NCBI RefSeq assembly: GCF_024055575.1
Contig: NZ_JAMXOE010000002.1
Location: forward strand, 682,001 to 746,000
Direction of reading: 5' to 3'
DNA: 64,000 bases
Source of the DNA: Mucilaginibacter flavidus
GTDB lineage: Bacteria > Bacteroidota > Bacteroidia > Sphingobacteriales > Sphingobacteriaceae
Shown: piece after piece, positions 13,919 to 24,355 of the stretch
Layout of the letters: every line of letters begins with the position of its first letter
Position numbering within the stretch: position 1 is the stretch's first letter
Made by a program: the position numbers and the translations under genes
The notes under the pieces: generated by a model
The model's input: the letters and a program-made list of their open reading frames with translations, nothing else
What the model was told of the DNA's origin: nothing
Databases searched by the model: none

Positions 13919-16096
13919 ATGAAAAGAATTTTCATGATGCTGCCCATAATGCTGCTTTTTTGCAGCGTAATGGCCCAAAATACCTTTAGAGCGAAAATCC
14001 TCAACATTCAAACTAAAGCGCCGCTGAAAGGCGCGACCGCGAGTATACCCGGCCTGAAAATATCAGCCGCCGCTGATACAAGCGGCTTAATTACTATAGC
14101 TAATATTCCGAACGGTAAATTTGAGATCGGGATCACTTATGTCGGTTTCGCCAAAAGCGAAACTGTTTACACTTTTCCGCAAAAAAATCCGGGGCAAATC
14201 GTGGAGATTAGCCTGGAACCCTCAACAGGTGAACTGGCCGAAGTGGTAGTGCAAACCACCCGTACTAATCAGAACTTACGCGATGTTCCCACGCGGATAG
14301 AGGCCTTACCGCAGGAAGAACTGGATGAAAAAAGCACGATGCGCCCGGGAGACATAAAAATGCTGTTAGGTGAAACTACTGGCATCCATGTACAGCAAAC
14401 CTCGGCAGTCAGCGGAACCGCAAGCTTTCGTATCCAGGGTTTGGACAGCCGCTATACCCAATTGTTGCAGGATGGCATGCCGCTGTATTCCGGCTTTTCC
14501 GGCAATTTAAGTTTGTTACAGATCAGCCCCCTGGATTTGAGGCAGGTGGAATTTATAAAAGGATCGGCATCCACTTTGTACGGTGGCGGCGCCATCGCTG
14601 GTTTGGTTAACCTCATCAGCAAAGTACCAGGGGAAACACCTGAGCTGACGGTGCTATTAAACGGCACTACCGCCAAAGGCGCCGATGCCAGTATTTTTTA
14701 CAGCCAAAAATGGCAACATATAGGCACCACAATATTTGGCTCTTATAACTATAACGGGGCCTATGATCCGTCAAAAAACGGTTTATCGGCAATTCCGCAA
14801 ACCAATCGCTTTACCATCAACCCCAAAGTGTTCCTGTATATGGACGATCATAATTCTGGCTGGGTTGGTGTGAACACCACGTATGAGAATCGTTTAGGTG
14901 GCGATATCCAGGTAATAGATGGTAAGGCCGATAATGCCCATCAGTATTTTGAACGAAATAAAACTTTCCGTTTTTCTACCCAGTTGTCTTTCACCCATAA
15001 AATTGACGGGCAAAACATCGTCAATTTTAAAAATACCGTCGGCTATTTCGACCGCCAATTGGGCGAACAGGGATTTGACTTCAAAGGCAGGCAGCTGTCT
15101 TCTTTTACCGAGTTAAATTATGTGCGCAATGCTAAAAAAGCCTCCTGGGTAGCCGGTGCCGATCTGATCACTGACCATTTCACTGCAAAGCCACCACAAA
15201 GCCATTTGAACTACAATTTGACTACTGTTGGCGCTTTTATACAAAACACCTATAAAGCTACCCAATGGTTTTCCCTGGAATCGGGGTTAAGGTTAGACGA
15301 TAACTCCCCTGCCCCTAACCAGCCATCAAGCGGGCTTTTTTTCTTGCCGAGGGTAAACGCTTTATTTAAGATCACCAACCACCTTACCAGCCGCATCGGT
15401 GGCGGGTTGGGTTACAAAATGCCCACGCTGTTTAACGATGAAAGCGAAAGGGATGGCTACCAGCATACCCAGCCACTAAACATCGGGAATACCCGGGCAG
15501 AGCAATCGTACGGACTAAATGGCGATTTGAATTACCGCAATAAATTGGGTGATGAAGCTGTGATCAATATCAACCAATTGTTCTTTTCCACACGGGTTGA
15601 CCGCCCATTGATCCTGCAAAACAATTTTTTTATAAATGCGCCCGGCTATTTGACTACTCAAGGGGCAGAAACCAATATCAAACTAACAATGGATGAACTG
15701 GTGTTTTACCTGGGCTATATTTATACAGACACCAGGCAACATTTTAGCGGACTGACCAACACCCACCCCCTGACGCCTAAACACCAGTTTAGCTTTGATT
15801 GCACTTATGAGATTGAAGGCAGTTTCCGCTTTGGAGCTGAAAGCTTTTATACCGGGCCGCAACTGTTGAGTGATGGGACTACCGGCAAAGGGTTTGTAAC
15901 TTTTGGCTTGCTGGTCCAAAAAATGTGGAAGCACCTGGATATTTTTGTGAACGCGGAGAACCTGACCGACCGACGGCAAACAAAATGGGGCAGCATTTAT
16001 ACCGGTAATATCACCAACCCGGATTTTAAAGATTTATACGCGCCGTTGGATGGTGTTGTGGTAAATGCAGGGATAAGAATAAAGATTTTAAACTAA
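13919..16096 (+). CDS. TonB-dependent receptor
   Basis: The 725-residue outer-membrane protein has a signal peptide, an N-terminal carboxypeptidase-regulatory-like domain (about residues 20-105, with GATASIPGLKISAAADTSG), then a plug domain (about 120-240, with RIEALPQEELDEKS and STLYGGGAIAGLVNLIS) and a 22-strand barrel. It takes up a substrate across the outer membrane using energy from TonB. The substrate cannot be read from sequence; its place beside a metal-efflux region and a YncE-like protein suggests a metal complex (inference). The gene is complete. Confidence 0.95.
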   Translation: MKRIFMMLPIMLLFCSVMAQNTFRAKILNIQTKAPLKGATASIPGLKISAAADTSGLITIANIPNGKFEIGITYVGFAKSETVYTFPQKNPGQIVEISLEPSTGELAEVVVQTTRTNQNLRDVPTRIEALPQEELDEKSTMRPGDIKMLLGETTGIHVQQTSAVSGTASFRIQGLDSRYTQLLQDGMPLYSGFSGNLSLLQISPLDLRQVEFIKGSASTLYGGGAIAGLVNLISKVPGETPELTVLLNGTTAKGADASIFYSQKWQHIGTTIFGSYNYNGAYDPSKNGLSAIPQTNRFTINPKVFLYMDDHNSGWVGVNTTYENRLGGDIQVIDGKADNAHQYFERNKTFRFSTQLSFTHKIDGQNIVNFKNTVGYFDRQLGEQGFDFKGRQLSSFTELNYVRNAKKASWVAGADLITDHFTAKPPQSHLNYNLTTVGAFIQNTYKATQWFSLESGLRLDDNSPAPNQPSSGLFFLPRVNALFKITNHLTSRIGGGLGYKMPTLFNDESERDGYQHTQPLNIGNTRAEQSYGLNGDLNYRNKLGDEAVININQLFFSTRVDRPLILQNNFFINAPGYLTTQGAETNIKLTMDELVFYLGYIYTDTRQHFSGLTNTHPLTPKHQFSFDCTYEIEGSFRFGAESFYTGPQLLSDGTTGKGFVTFGLLVQKMWKHLDIFVNAENLTDRRQTKWGSIYTGNITNPDFKDLYAPLDGVVVNAGIRIKILN

Positions 16097-16149
16097 TACT
16101 ACAGGAAAATTACAGAAACTAACCCTACATTAGATTATCAGCTATCAGT

Positions 16150-17160
16150 ATGAATACCTTAAAAGCCTCTTATAAAATGTTAACTCTACTCGTTGCGGGG
16201 TTAATATCCTTCACCGGCTGCCAGGCGCAGGAAACCGGGAAACAATTGCTTACGCTCGAAAAAGAGATCACCCTAGCCAATGTAAAAGGGCGTATCGACC
16301 ATATTGATATCGACATAAAGCATAAAACAGCGTTTATAGCAGCCCTGGGTAACAATACCCTGGAAATAGTGGACCTTGAAACTGGCAAAGTTACCGGGAG
16401 TATTAAAGGGCTGGATGAGCCGCAGGGCGTAGCTTATATACGTAAACACCAGGAAATACTGGTAGCCAACGGCGGTACAGGCGAGTGCGGCTTTTACGAC
16501 GCGGTAACGTTAAAAAAAAACGGCAGCATAAAGCTTGCCGATGATGCGGATGACGTGCGTTATGATGCCGATGCCGACCGTATCTATGTAGGTTATGGCA
16601 GCGGAGGCATTGCCATTATTGATGCTGCAAATCATAAACAAGTTGGCGACATCCCTCTGCCCGCGCATCCGGAATCATTTCAACTTGATGCAAAAACCGG
16701 TAAACTTTGGGTTAATCTTCCGGGCTCAGGCATGGTAGGCGTGGTTGATTTAAAGCAATTGAAGCTTGCTGCCAAATGGCAAAAAGTTTTACCCCGCGCT
16801 AATTTCCCGATGGCTTATGATGAAACGCAGCACCGTATTATTGTTGGCTACCGGCTGCCTGCCAAATTGATAGTTTACAACAGCGAAACCGGCAAAGAAA
16901 TATTTAGCGCCCCCATGGCCGGCGATGTGGACGACCTGTATTGGGACGCAAAAAGCAAAACTATTTATATAAGCGGCGGCAGCGGGGCCATAAACATTTT
17001 CCGGCAAACCGGCGACAGCACCTATAAACAAATTGCTGACATTAAAACCCGCAGCGGCGCGCGCACATCGCTTTTGGTTCCTGAATTAGGCTTGTTTCTT
17101 ATAGCCGCCCGGGCTGGTAGTGATAAGACGGCTACGTTATTGGTTTATAAAATAAACTAG
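16150..17160 (+). CDS. YncE-like beta-propeller protein
   Basis: The 336-residue protein has a signal peptide ending near FTGCQAQ, so it is exported and perhaps lipidated. The mature part has repeated blades of about 40 residues, such as TAFIAALGNNTLEIVDLETG, IYVGYGSGGIAIIDAANHK and KLWVNLPGSGMVGVVDLKQL, typical of YncE/YVTN seven-bladed propellers. These proteins bind ligands or partners at the cell surface or in the periplasm; YncE itself is iron-regulated in E. coli. It follows the TonB receptor by 53 bases and probably shares its transcript. Its last 29 bases overlap the end of the convergent MFS gene. Confidence 0.85.
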   Translation: MNTLKASYKMLTLLVAGLISFTGCQAQETGKQLLTLEKEITLANVKGRIDHIDIDIKHKTAFIAALGNNTLEIVDLETGKVTGSIKGLDEPQGVAYIRKHQEILVANGGTGECGFYDAVTLKKNGSIKLADDADDVRYDADADRIYVGYGSGGIAIIDAANHKQVGDIPLPAHPESFQLDAKTGKLWVNLPGSGMVGVVDLKQLKLAAKWQKVLPRANFPMAYDETQHRIIVGYRLPAKLIVYNSETGKEIFSAPMAGDVDDLYWDAKSKTIYISGGSGAINIFRQTGDSTYKQIADIKTRSGARTSLLVPELGLFLIAARAGSDKTATLLVYKIN

Positions 17161-18376
17161 TCTTCTTTTTTATAAATACTAATGCAACACCTAAAAAAAG
17201 AAACGAGATTAACCCCCCGTACAAAAAATCCCTGCCTGGGAAATGGCTTCCGGTAAACCCTGCAATGGGATAAGCGATGGCCCACCATAAATGTGAAAAG
17301 GCGAAGTGCGATCCATAAACTTTGCCTTGCTCGCTGCCACCGATATTTTCGCCAATCAACGTTTCTGATGGCATTTCGGCTAGGCTTTGGCCCAGGCCGG
17401 CAAATAGCCATAGCACCAGCATTACCGGGTAGCCCACAAAATTGGTAATAGAAATGGTAATTGCAAGTACGAGCGCACCAACCACCAACGATAAGCGCCG
17501 GGTTTTCGTCTTGTCAAGGCTGCCAGCTACAAAAGCAGCAATGCTGGCACCAATACCAAAAGCAGCCATTACCCAGCCGTAATGTTTATCTGTTAAATGC
17601 AGTCCGGTTTTAATATGGCCAACTGTATTAACCAATATTTGCGCACCTGCAATTGCCGAAACAAATTCAATAAACAGCGCAAAGCGGATCAGCGGGTTGC
17701 TAAACAGTAACCTGATTCCTTTAATCACGTCGTGCCAGGCTGTAAAAGTTTTTCCCTTGTGTTGAATGGCTTTCTGCATTTTAGCGGCAGGTAACATTAA
17801 AATCAGTATAGCAGCAATAATAAAAGATGCCGCATCAATTAAGAATATCTGGCGTGCGCCAAACCATACCGCCAATATACCCGCCAAACCAGGCCCCAAT
17901 ACGCCTAGTATCTGAAAGGTCGCGGTTGATAAACCTACGGCCTGGCGGTAATGTGCCTTATCTGTTACCTGCGGAATTACAGAGCGGTATGTGGGGGTAA
18001 AGAAAGCATTGAATACGTTTAAGGCAAATACCAGGGCGTAAATCTGCCATTCATGTTGTACAAAAGGCAGGCAGGCAACAATAGCCATCCGGATAAAATG
18101 GGTAGTATATAAAATTGCCTTCCGGCTTACCCGGTCTGCCAGCACACCGGCAAAAGGAGAAAAGATAATAAAAGCCGCCACCCGCAGTGTTAACGCTGTC
18201 GCCAGTATAACCGCCGACCGTTCTTTACCAAACTGGTAAGACAATAATGCAAGACCCACCCAGGTAAATGCATCCCCCAATAAACTGATGGATTCCGCGA
18301 AATACAACCCGGCAAATACCCTGTTCTTCAAGGCAACAAAAGGCTCCGCTAATGCGGTCAGTTTGTCTTTCATCAT
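17132..18376 (-). CDS. MFS transporter
   Basis: The 414-residue protein has twelve hydrophobic segments and the MFS loop motif GVLADRVSRKAIL after the second helix. It resembles the drug/metal exporters of the NreB-like branch of the major facilitator superfamily, though the substrate is not visible in the sequence. It has two adjacent ATG starts and ends convergently over the last 29 bases of the YncE-like gene. Because CzcCBA and a metal-type two-component system stand upstream on the same strand, metal export is the most economical reading (inference). Confidence 0.85.
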   Translation of the reverse strand: MMKDKLTALAEPFVALKNRVFAGLYFAESISLLGDAFTWVGLALLSYQFGKERSAVILATALTLRVAAFIIFSPFAGVLADRVSRKAILYTTHFIRMAIVACLPFVQHEWQIYALVFALNVFNAFFTPTYRSVIPQVTDKAHYRQAVGLSTATFQILGVLGPGLAGILAVWFGARQIFLIDAASFIIAAILILMLPAAKMQKAIQHKGKTFTAWHDVIKGIRLLFSNPLIRFALFIEFVSAIAGAQILVNTVGHIKTGLHLTDKHYGWVMAAFGIGASIAAFVAGSLDKTKTRRLSLVVGALVLAITISITNFVGYPVMLVLWLFAGLGQSLAEMPSETLIGENIGGSEQGKVYGSHFAFSHLWWAIAYPIAGFTGSHFPGRDFLYGGLISFLFLGVALVFIKKKTSLFYKPIT

Positions 18377-18560
18377 AAGCGGGCTTTCTTATTTTATTAC
18401 TGCTACCGTAAAAGTACAATAATTGTTTGCCCGGCTTCTAATACCACGTTCTGCCCGGAAGATTAATTAAAGCGAATTCAAAATATGTAAATGATTCGTC
18501 GCCTCATCCATTTAGTATTGCCATCCACAGGGGAAGTCAGTACCGCTTTGCCTTTCGTGA

Positions 18561-21500
18561 TTATTTAACCGCCCCAAACCGCTTCAACAGTTTCCTGTTA
18601 TCCCGGCGATGTATCAGCCGGTAAACTAGTGCGTAAATACAAGGCAATATCAGCAGTGTTAATATGGTTGATGTAACCAACCCTCCTATTACCACAACGG
18701 CCAGCGGTTTTTGTGTCTCGGAGCCTATGCCTGTGGACAGCGCTGCAGGCAATAAACCAATAGCCGCCATCAGCGCGGTCATCACCACGGGGCGTACGCG
18801 GGATATTACGCCTTGCAATACTGCTTCATCAAGGTGCATACCGGCATCATGATTTTTCTTGAATACCGATATCAGGATTACACCGTTTTGTATACAAACC
18901 CCAAACAAAGCAATAAATCCGATACCAGCTGATATACTGAAGTTAATACCAGTAATGTGCAGCGCCAAAATACCACCTATTAACGCGAAAGGAACGTTTA
19001 AAATAACCAGCGTTGCATCCTTCACATTACCGAACATCACAAACAATATCAGGAATATCACCAGCAAACAAACAGGTACCACGTGCGACAGGGTCTTTGA
19101 TGCGCGTGTTTGGTTTTCAAACTCGCCGGCCCAGGTGATGGAATAGCCCTGGCCAAGCTTTACCATTTTGGCGACTTTTTGCTGTGCCTCGGCAATGGTG
19201 CTGCCCAAATCACGACCACGGTTCGAGAATTTAACGGCTATGTGACGGGTGTTGTTATCACGATAAATAAAGGCCGGACCGGTTGATGTTTTTATATCAG
19301 CAATTTCTTTTATGGCGATTTTTGAACCGTTTAAAGTAGGCACCATCAGGTTTTCAATTTTCTCCTGGGTGTCGCGGTAATCTTTCTGGTAGCGTATCCT
19401 GATGTCGAAACGCCGCTCGCCCTCGTATAACTCCGTAGCTGCCTTTCCACCGATGGCCATTTCGATAACTGCATTAGCATCTGCCGTAGCCACACCATAA
19501 AGGGCCATCTTACGCTGGTCGAGCTCAATACGGAATTCTGGCTGTCCCAGGTTGCGCAACACGCCCAGGTCATCAACACCCTGAACTGTCTTCAGCACCT
19601 TCAAAACTTCATCGGCCTTTTGGTCGAGTACGTTAAAATCAGGGCCGAATATTTTTACCGCCAGCGAGGCATTTACCCCGGCCACAGCTTCCTCCACGTT
19701 ATCGCGTATCGGCTGCGAGTAGTTGAACACTGCGCCCGGTATTTTCTTCAGTTGCACATCCATCGCGTCGATCAAATCATCTTCCGATAGTCCTTTGCGC
19801 CATTGTTTCTTATCTTTGAGATCAACCTGTATCTGCACATCAAAAAATCCTTTGGGGTCGGTACCGTCGTTGGTGCGGCCAACCTGGGCAAGCGTTTGCT
19901 TCACCTCGGGAAACTTTGCAATAATCTGCATCATTTTCTGATTGATGCTCTCCGCTTCCGGTAACGATACACTCATCGGCAATTCGGCCTCCACCCATAG
20001 TGCGCCTTCATTTAAATCAGGCAAAAACTCCGTTCCCAAAAATTTAGCGGAGAAAAAGGTAAGCGCCATAAATATCATCGCCACCAATATGCTGGCCTTC
20101 GGAAATTTGTAAGTGAAGCTAAACATACGGCGGATGCCGTTTTCAAAAAAGCCCACTACGGGGTTATGTTTTTCCTTTACGTTTTTGTTCAGTAGTATAC
20201 TCGATAGTGCAGGTACCAGCGTCAACGTAAATATCAATGCCCCCAACAAAGCAAATCCCAGCGTATAAGCCAGCGGCGAAAACATTTTCCCCTCTACTTT
20301 TTGGAACGCGAAGATTGGTATCAAACAGGTAATAATAATCAGTTTGGAGAAAAATATAGCTTTGCCCATTTCGGCACCCACATTTTTAAACAGGCCCAGT
20401 TTAGCCAGGTTATTAAACTTGGGCATTCCTACTTCTTTGGCCTTATGGTCCAGCGCTACAAATATCCCTTCAACCATCACCACAGCTCCGTCTATAATAA
20501 TACCAAAGTCTACCGCCCCCATCGATAGCAGGTTGGCGCTCATCCCCTTTATCCGCATACATATAAAAGCAAACAATAGCGACAATGGTATAATGACAGC
20601 CACTATCAGCGTGGTACGCCAGTCGGCCATAAATAAAAACACGATGACAGTTACCAGGATTATGCCTTCCAACAGGTTATGTATTACCGTTTCGGTACAA
20701 TAATCCATCAGGTTGGTACGGTCGTAAAAGGTGTCGATTTTCACACTTTTAGGCAGCACGCTATCATTTAGTTCTTTTACTTTAGCGCGTACACGGTCAA
20801 GCACCTCGGCAGGGTTTTCGCCTTTGCGCATTACCACAATACCTTCAATTACATCCTTTTGCTTGTCGCGGCTAACCTGCCCAAGTCTTGGCAAACCAGC
20901 TTCCTTAATTTCGGCAACATCCCGGGTAAGTATAGGTACGTTGTTTACGTTCTTAATGATGATGTTTTGCATCTCATTAATGTTGTTGATAAGCCCGATG
21001 CCACGCACCACGTAAGCCTGGTCGTTTTTTTCAATTACATCACCGCCCACGTTTATGTTACTGCGGTTTACTGCGTTGTAAACATCGAGCGATGTGAGGC
21101 CATACTTTTGTAGCAACGCCGGGTTTACACTCACTTCGTAGGCCTTCTCCTCACCACCAAAACTATTCACGTCAGCCACACCGGGGACAGATTTAAACTG
21201 CCGGTCGAGCACCCAATCCTGTATGGCTGTAAGGTCGTGCAGCGACGCGGTTTTACTTTTTAACGTGTACCGGTATATTTCGCCGGTGGGGCCATAGGGC
21301 GGTTCAATTTCGGGTTTAACGCCATCGGGTAAGTCGGCATTTGCAAGGCGACTAAGTACCTGTTGGCGTGCAAAGGCATCGTCAACATCGTCATCAAAAA
21401 TTATGCGGGTATATGATAACCCAAAAGCCGATGTGGTGCGCAGGTTCGATTTTTTTTGCACTGAGTTGAGCACCGTTTCAATCGGTATGGTAATAAATTT

Positions 21501-21695
21501 CTCCACCTCCTCCGCACTTCTACCCGGCCATTGTGCTATAATAATAATTTGTGTATTGGTGACATCCGGGAACGTCTCAATAGGGGTATTGGTATAGCTC
21601 CAAACGCCTAACACCACCAAAACGGCGGTCATAAAAAACACAAAGTAGCGGTGCCTTAGCGAAAAATAGATAATATTTTTAATGAACTTGTTCAT
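18561..21695 (-). CDS. czcA: CzcA-type heavy-metal RND pump
   Basis: The 1044-residue inner-membrane pump belongs to the HME branch of RND transporters. It starts with a helix followed by TPIETFPDVTNTQIIIIAQW and has two large periplasmic loops between helices. The fourth helix carries DFGIIIDGAVVMVEG (near residue 400), whose two Asp and one Glu form the proton relay found in Zn/Co/Cd/Ni pumps (CzcA/CnrA type). Copper pumps of the CusA type have a different motif there. Together with the CzcB and CzcC proteins upstream it forms a tripartite complex that moves divalent cations out across both membranes. The length is normal. Confidence 0.95.
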   Translation of the reverse strand: MNKFIKNIIYFSLRHRYFVFFMTAVLVVLGVWSYTNTPIETFPDVTNTQIIIIAQWPGRSAEEVEKFITIPIETVLNSVQKKSNLRTTSAFGLSYTRIIFDDDVDDAFARQQVLSRLANADLPDGVKPEIEPPYGPTGEIYRYTLKSKTASLHDLTAIQDWVLDRQFKSVPGVADVNSFGGEEKAYEVSVNPALLQKYGLTSLDVYNAVNRSNINVGGDVIEKNDQAYVVRGIGLINNINEMQNIIIKNVNNVPILTRDVAEIKEAGLPRLGQVSRDKQKDVIEGIVVMRKGENPAEVLDRVRAKVKELNDSVLPKSVKIDTFYDRTNLMDYCTETVIHNLLEGIILVTVIVFLFMADWRTTLIVAVIIPLSLLFAFICMRIKGMSANLLSMGAVDFGIIIDGAVVMVEGIFVALDHKAKEVGMPKFNNLAKLGLFKNVGAEMGKAIFFSKLIIITCLIPIFAFQKVEGKMFSPLAYTLGFALLGALIFTLTLVPALSSILLNKNVKEKHNPVVGFFENGIRRMFSFTYKFPKASILVAMIFMALTFFSAKFLGTEFLPDLNEGALWVEAELPMSVSLPEAESINQKMMQIIAKFPEVKQTLAQVGRTNDGTDPKGFFDVQIQVDLKDKKQWRKGLSEDDLIDAMDVQLKKIPGAVFNYSQPIRDNVEEAVAGVNASLAVKIFGPDFNVLDQKADEVLKVLKTVQGVDDLGVLRNLGQPEFRIELDQRKMALYGVATADANAVIEMAIGGKAATELYEGERRFDIRIRYQKDYRDTQEKIENLMVPTLNGSKIAIKEIADIKTSTGPAFIYRDNNTRHIAVKFSNRGRDLGSTIAEAQQKVAKMVKLGQGYSITWAGEFENQTRASKTLSHVVPVCLLVIFLILFVMFGNVKDATLVILNVPFALIGGILALHITGINFSISAGIGFIALFGVCIQNGVILISVFKKNHDAGMHLDEAVLQGVISRVRPVVMTALMAAIGLLPAALSTGIGSETQKPLAVVVIGGLVTSTILTLLILPCIYALVYRLIHRRDNRKLLKRFGAVK

Positions 21696-21741
21696 TCCTT
21701 AGCATGTAATTGGTGAATAACGATGATTGAAAGCCGCCCGG

Positions 21742-22845
21742 TTAATTACCGGTGATGGCATCATACAGCAGCAACTGGTTTTTTGATATCACCTTATCGC
21801 CCGGCCGCAGCCCCGCGCCTATGTAGGCTACATCATCAACCGTTTTTATAACGCTTACTTCCTGCACCTTTAAATCGCATTTACCGTTATAAATCACCAC
21901 GAAATTTTTACTATTATCAAAAACAATAGCCTTTGCCGGCACCGATACAGATTGCGCATTCTCGCTGTTGGTGATCACCACATTGGTAAACATCTGCGGC
22001 TTTAACAGCATATCCGGGTTAGGCAGGGCGATCTTTATTTTCATCACCTTGTTATCCGGGTCGAGCACCGAGCTTATTTCATTTACTTTACCGGTAAACA
22101 CTTTGTCGGGATAGGCAAGTGTAGTAACCTTAGCCGTATAACCCGCCTTTACTTTGCTGATGTCAGACTCAAAAACATTGGCCCAAATCCAAACATCTTT
22201 CAAATCAGATATGGTAAACATGCTGCCGCCGTTATCCTGGCGGATAAAACTGCCCGATGTTATGTTCTTTTCAACTATGTAACCGCTTTGCGGCGCTTTG
22301 ATAACCAGCATCCCGTTGGCGCTGGTATTGCCACCACCGTTTATAGATAGCTGCGATTTTACTTTAGTATTGGCAGCCACCGCTTTGTTGTAATTCTCTT
22401 TTGCCTCGGTGTAATCCCGCTCGCTGGCTATCCCGCTCTTGTAAAGGTATTCTGCTTGTTCCAACTGCCGTTTGGTTACTGATACGTCTGATTGGGTGGA
22501 CGATAAATCGGTGTAATTACCAGCTATATCGGCGCTTCGCATTACTGCCAGGGTTTGGCCCCTGCTTACTTTATCGCCAATTGATACTTTAACCTCTACC
22601 ACCTGCCCGCTGCTGAATGGGAATACTTTCACTACGTTGTTATCATCATTCGCTACTTCGCCACTTAGGTTAAGTTCGTTTTTCATGGTGGTAACTTTGG
22701 CGGTATCTATAGTTATAATTTTTGCTAATGTGTCGCTGATACATACCTGCTTGCTTTCCGCCGCCTGCTCAACCTTACCCTTGCAGGCAGCTAATAGAAA
22801 AACGGCGGAAAGACAAATTGCAGATACTTGGTGTTTAGTTATCAT
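21742..22845 (-). CDS. czcB: CzcB-type periplasmic adaptor
   Basis: The 367-residue protein is the membrane-fusion subunit that links CzcA to the outer-membrane channel. It has a lipoprotein signal (VFLLAACKGK), a lipoyl-like half-motif (VEVKVSIGDKVSRGQTLAVM), a coiled-coil hairpin (about residues 110-155), a second lipoyl half (LVIKAPQSGYIVEKNITSGS), then beta-barrel and membrane-proximal parts. It lies 46 bases upstream of czcA. No histidine-rich metal-binding N-terminus of the classic CzcB kind is present. Confidence 0.95.
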   Translation of the reverse strand: MITKHQVSAICLSAVFLLAACKGKVEQAAESKQVCISDTLAKIITIDTAKVTTMKNELNLSGEVANDDNNVVKVFPFSSGQVVEVKVSIGDKVSRGQTLAVMRSADIAGNYTDLSSTQSDVSVTKRQLEQAEYLYKSGIASERDYTEAKENYNKAVAANTKVKSQLSINGGGNTSANGMLVIKAPQSGYIVEKNITSGSFIRQDNGGSMFTISDLKDVWIWANVFESDISKVKAGYTAKVTTLAYPDKVFTGKVNEISSVLDPDNKVMKIKIALPNPDMLLKPQMFTNVVITNSENAQSVSVPAKAIVFDNSKNFVVIYNGKCDLKVQEVSVIKTVDDVAYIGAGLRPGDKVISKNQLLLYDAITGN

Positions 22846-22866
22846 ATATATTAAGGGGTATTAATA

Positions 22867-24135
22867 TCAAGGTTTAATTATTGTTGTCCCGGTGGCGAAA
22901 TTTAAATCGGCAATGGCCTTTTGCAGGTTATACCGTTGTTGCAGCATTTTTAGTTTGGTGTCTTTATAAGTGTCAAAAAAATCAACAAATTCAACCAGGC
23001 TTACCTGGCGGTCTTTAAATCCTTTCAGCATATTTTTAAATAGCGTGTCATACTGCCCGTTAAACTCCAGTTGTTGCGTACTGAATAATTGTTGGTTAAG
23101 GTTATACTCGTTAACCGCCGCTACCACATCATTTTTCAGTTTTGCTTCACTGTCTTTCAAAGTATTTTCCTGGCTCATCTGGCTAAACCGTGCCGATTTG
23201 ATATTACCCTGGTTTCGGTTGAAAAAAGGCAGCGGCAAACCAATTTGCAAGCCGTAATAATTCTGTGCGTAACTGCTGTTTTTATCATACGATGCACCTA
23301 TCGTAATATCCGGAGCAGCCATTGCTTTTTGTAAGCTGAGGTTGTGTTGTGCCGATGCCAGCTGGTATTGGTTTGATATGTAGTCAGCACGGTTAACCTT
23401 TGCCTGTTCAATCAGCGATGGGATATTTAATTCTGCAGGCTGGGTTGGCAAATCGCCGGTTAGCGGTACAATAAATGCGGTTTCCTTAGCCTGGATGAGT
23501 GTTTTCAGTTCCGCCTGTAAGTCATTTATCTGCCGTGCATTTTCGGTCATATCGTTTTGCAAACCGAAAAGCAGGGCTTTAAGACGGATGAGGTCCTTCA
23601 TCGAGGTATTACCTGCATCGTACGATTTTTGGATACCATTAACAAGATTGGTAGCGGCGGCTATCTCGTTGCGGTAAACTGCAGCCTGGTCAAACAAGGT
23701 GCCCAGCTGCCCAAAATCAAGCTGTAAGTTATAGCGCAGGTTGCGCATCAGGTCGTTAAATTCGGCTTCCTGCACTTTAGCATTATCCTTTGCCACCTGT
23801 ATTTGCTTGCCGCGTTTGCCGGCAGTTTTAAATACCTGGTTCAGTTGCACAAATACCTGGCCCAGTGCACGACTTTCGTTGTGATAAAAGAATTTCTTAC
23901 TCCCGCTATCGTAAATATTTTGATCGGTGCTTAGCACAGGATTATCCCAGAGGGCTGCCTGGTCAACCAATGCTTTGGTCGACTCCACATTATATTTTTG
24001 CGCAAGCAGGGCAAAGTTATTTTCCAAAAACTGCTTTTCAGCATCGGGGAAGGTTAGCTTTATCGTGTCTGTCTGGGCGTTCGCGGTAAAAGTAAAAAAG
24101 CAGAATAGTAGTATGGCAGCAGTTCTCAATCCCAT
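22867..24135 (-). CDS. czcC: CzcC/TolC-family outer-membrane channel
   Basis: The 422-residue protein has a signal peptide and the repeated TolC-type helical pattern: LTFPDAEKQFLENNFALLAQ near the start, then NLVNGIQKSYDAGNTSMKDL and a second half with QIGLPLPFFNRNQGNIKSAR. The latter phrase is a hallmark of CzcC/CusC-like channels in Bacteroidota. It is the first gene of a czcCBA operon (gaps of 21 and 46 bases) and gives the outer-membrane duct of the cation pump. Confidence 0.95.
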   Translation of the reverse strand: MGLRTAAILLFCFFTFTANAQTDTIKLTFPDAEKQFLENNFALLAQKYNVESTKALVDQAALWDNPVLSTDQNIYDSGSKKFFYHNESRALGQVFVQLNQVFKTAGKRGKQIQVAKDNAKVQEAEFNDLMRNLRYNLQLDFGQLGTLFDQAAVYRNEIAAATNLVNGIQKSYDAGNTSMKDLIRLKALLFGLQNDMTENARQINDLQAELKTLIQAKETAFIVPLTGDLPTQPAELNIPSLIEQAKVNRADYISNQYQLASAQHNLSLQKAMAAPDITIGASYDKNSSYAQNYYGLQIGLPLPFFNRNQGNIKSARFSQMSQENTLKDSEAKLKNDVVAAVNEYNLNQQLFSTQQLEFNGQYDTLFKNMLKGFKDRQVSLVEFVDFFDTYKDTKLKMLQQRYNLQKAIADLNFATGTTIIKP

Positions 24136-24355
24136 TGTCTCAATTTCAGAAGCCCAAAATTAAGCTAACAATTACAGTGGGAGATTAGAACGGGATTAGA
24201 ATTTAGCTAATATGTGGTAAAGTGCTTTGGAATGGACGCGCGCTATTTTGGGCGATGGGTTTAAAACCTTCGGTGTTTGAACCTTCAATTCTCGAACATG
24301 TTTATCGAGACTTTGAAAAATCGTAATCAATTAAGTGTTTAAACTGGTTTTGTAA
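24136..24355. other. Gap with a palindromic-repeat fragment
   Basis: This gap upstream of czcC holds GCGATGGGTTTAAAACCTTC near 24252, a degenerate relative of the perfect palindrome at 27143-27171. I see no other feature and no complete promoter pair. Confidence 0.4.
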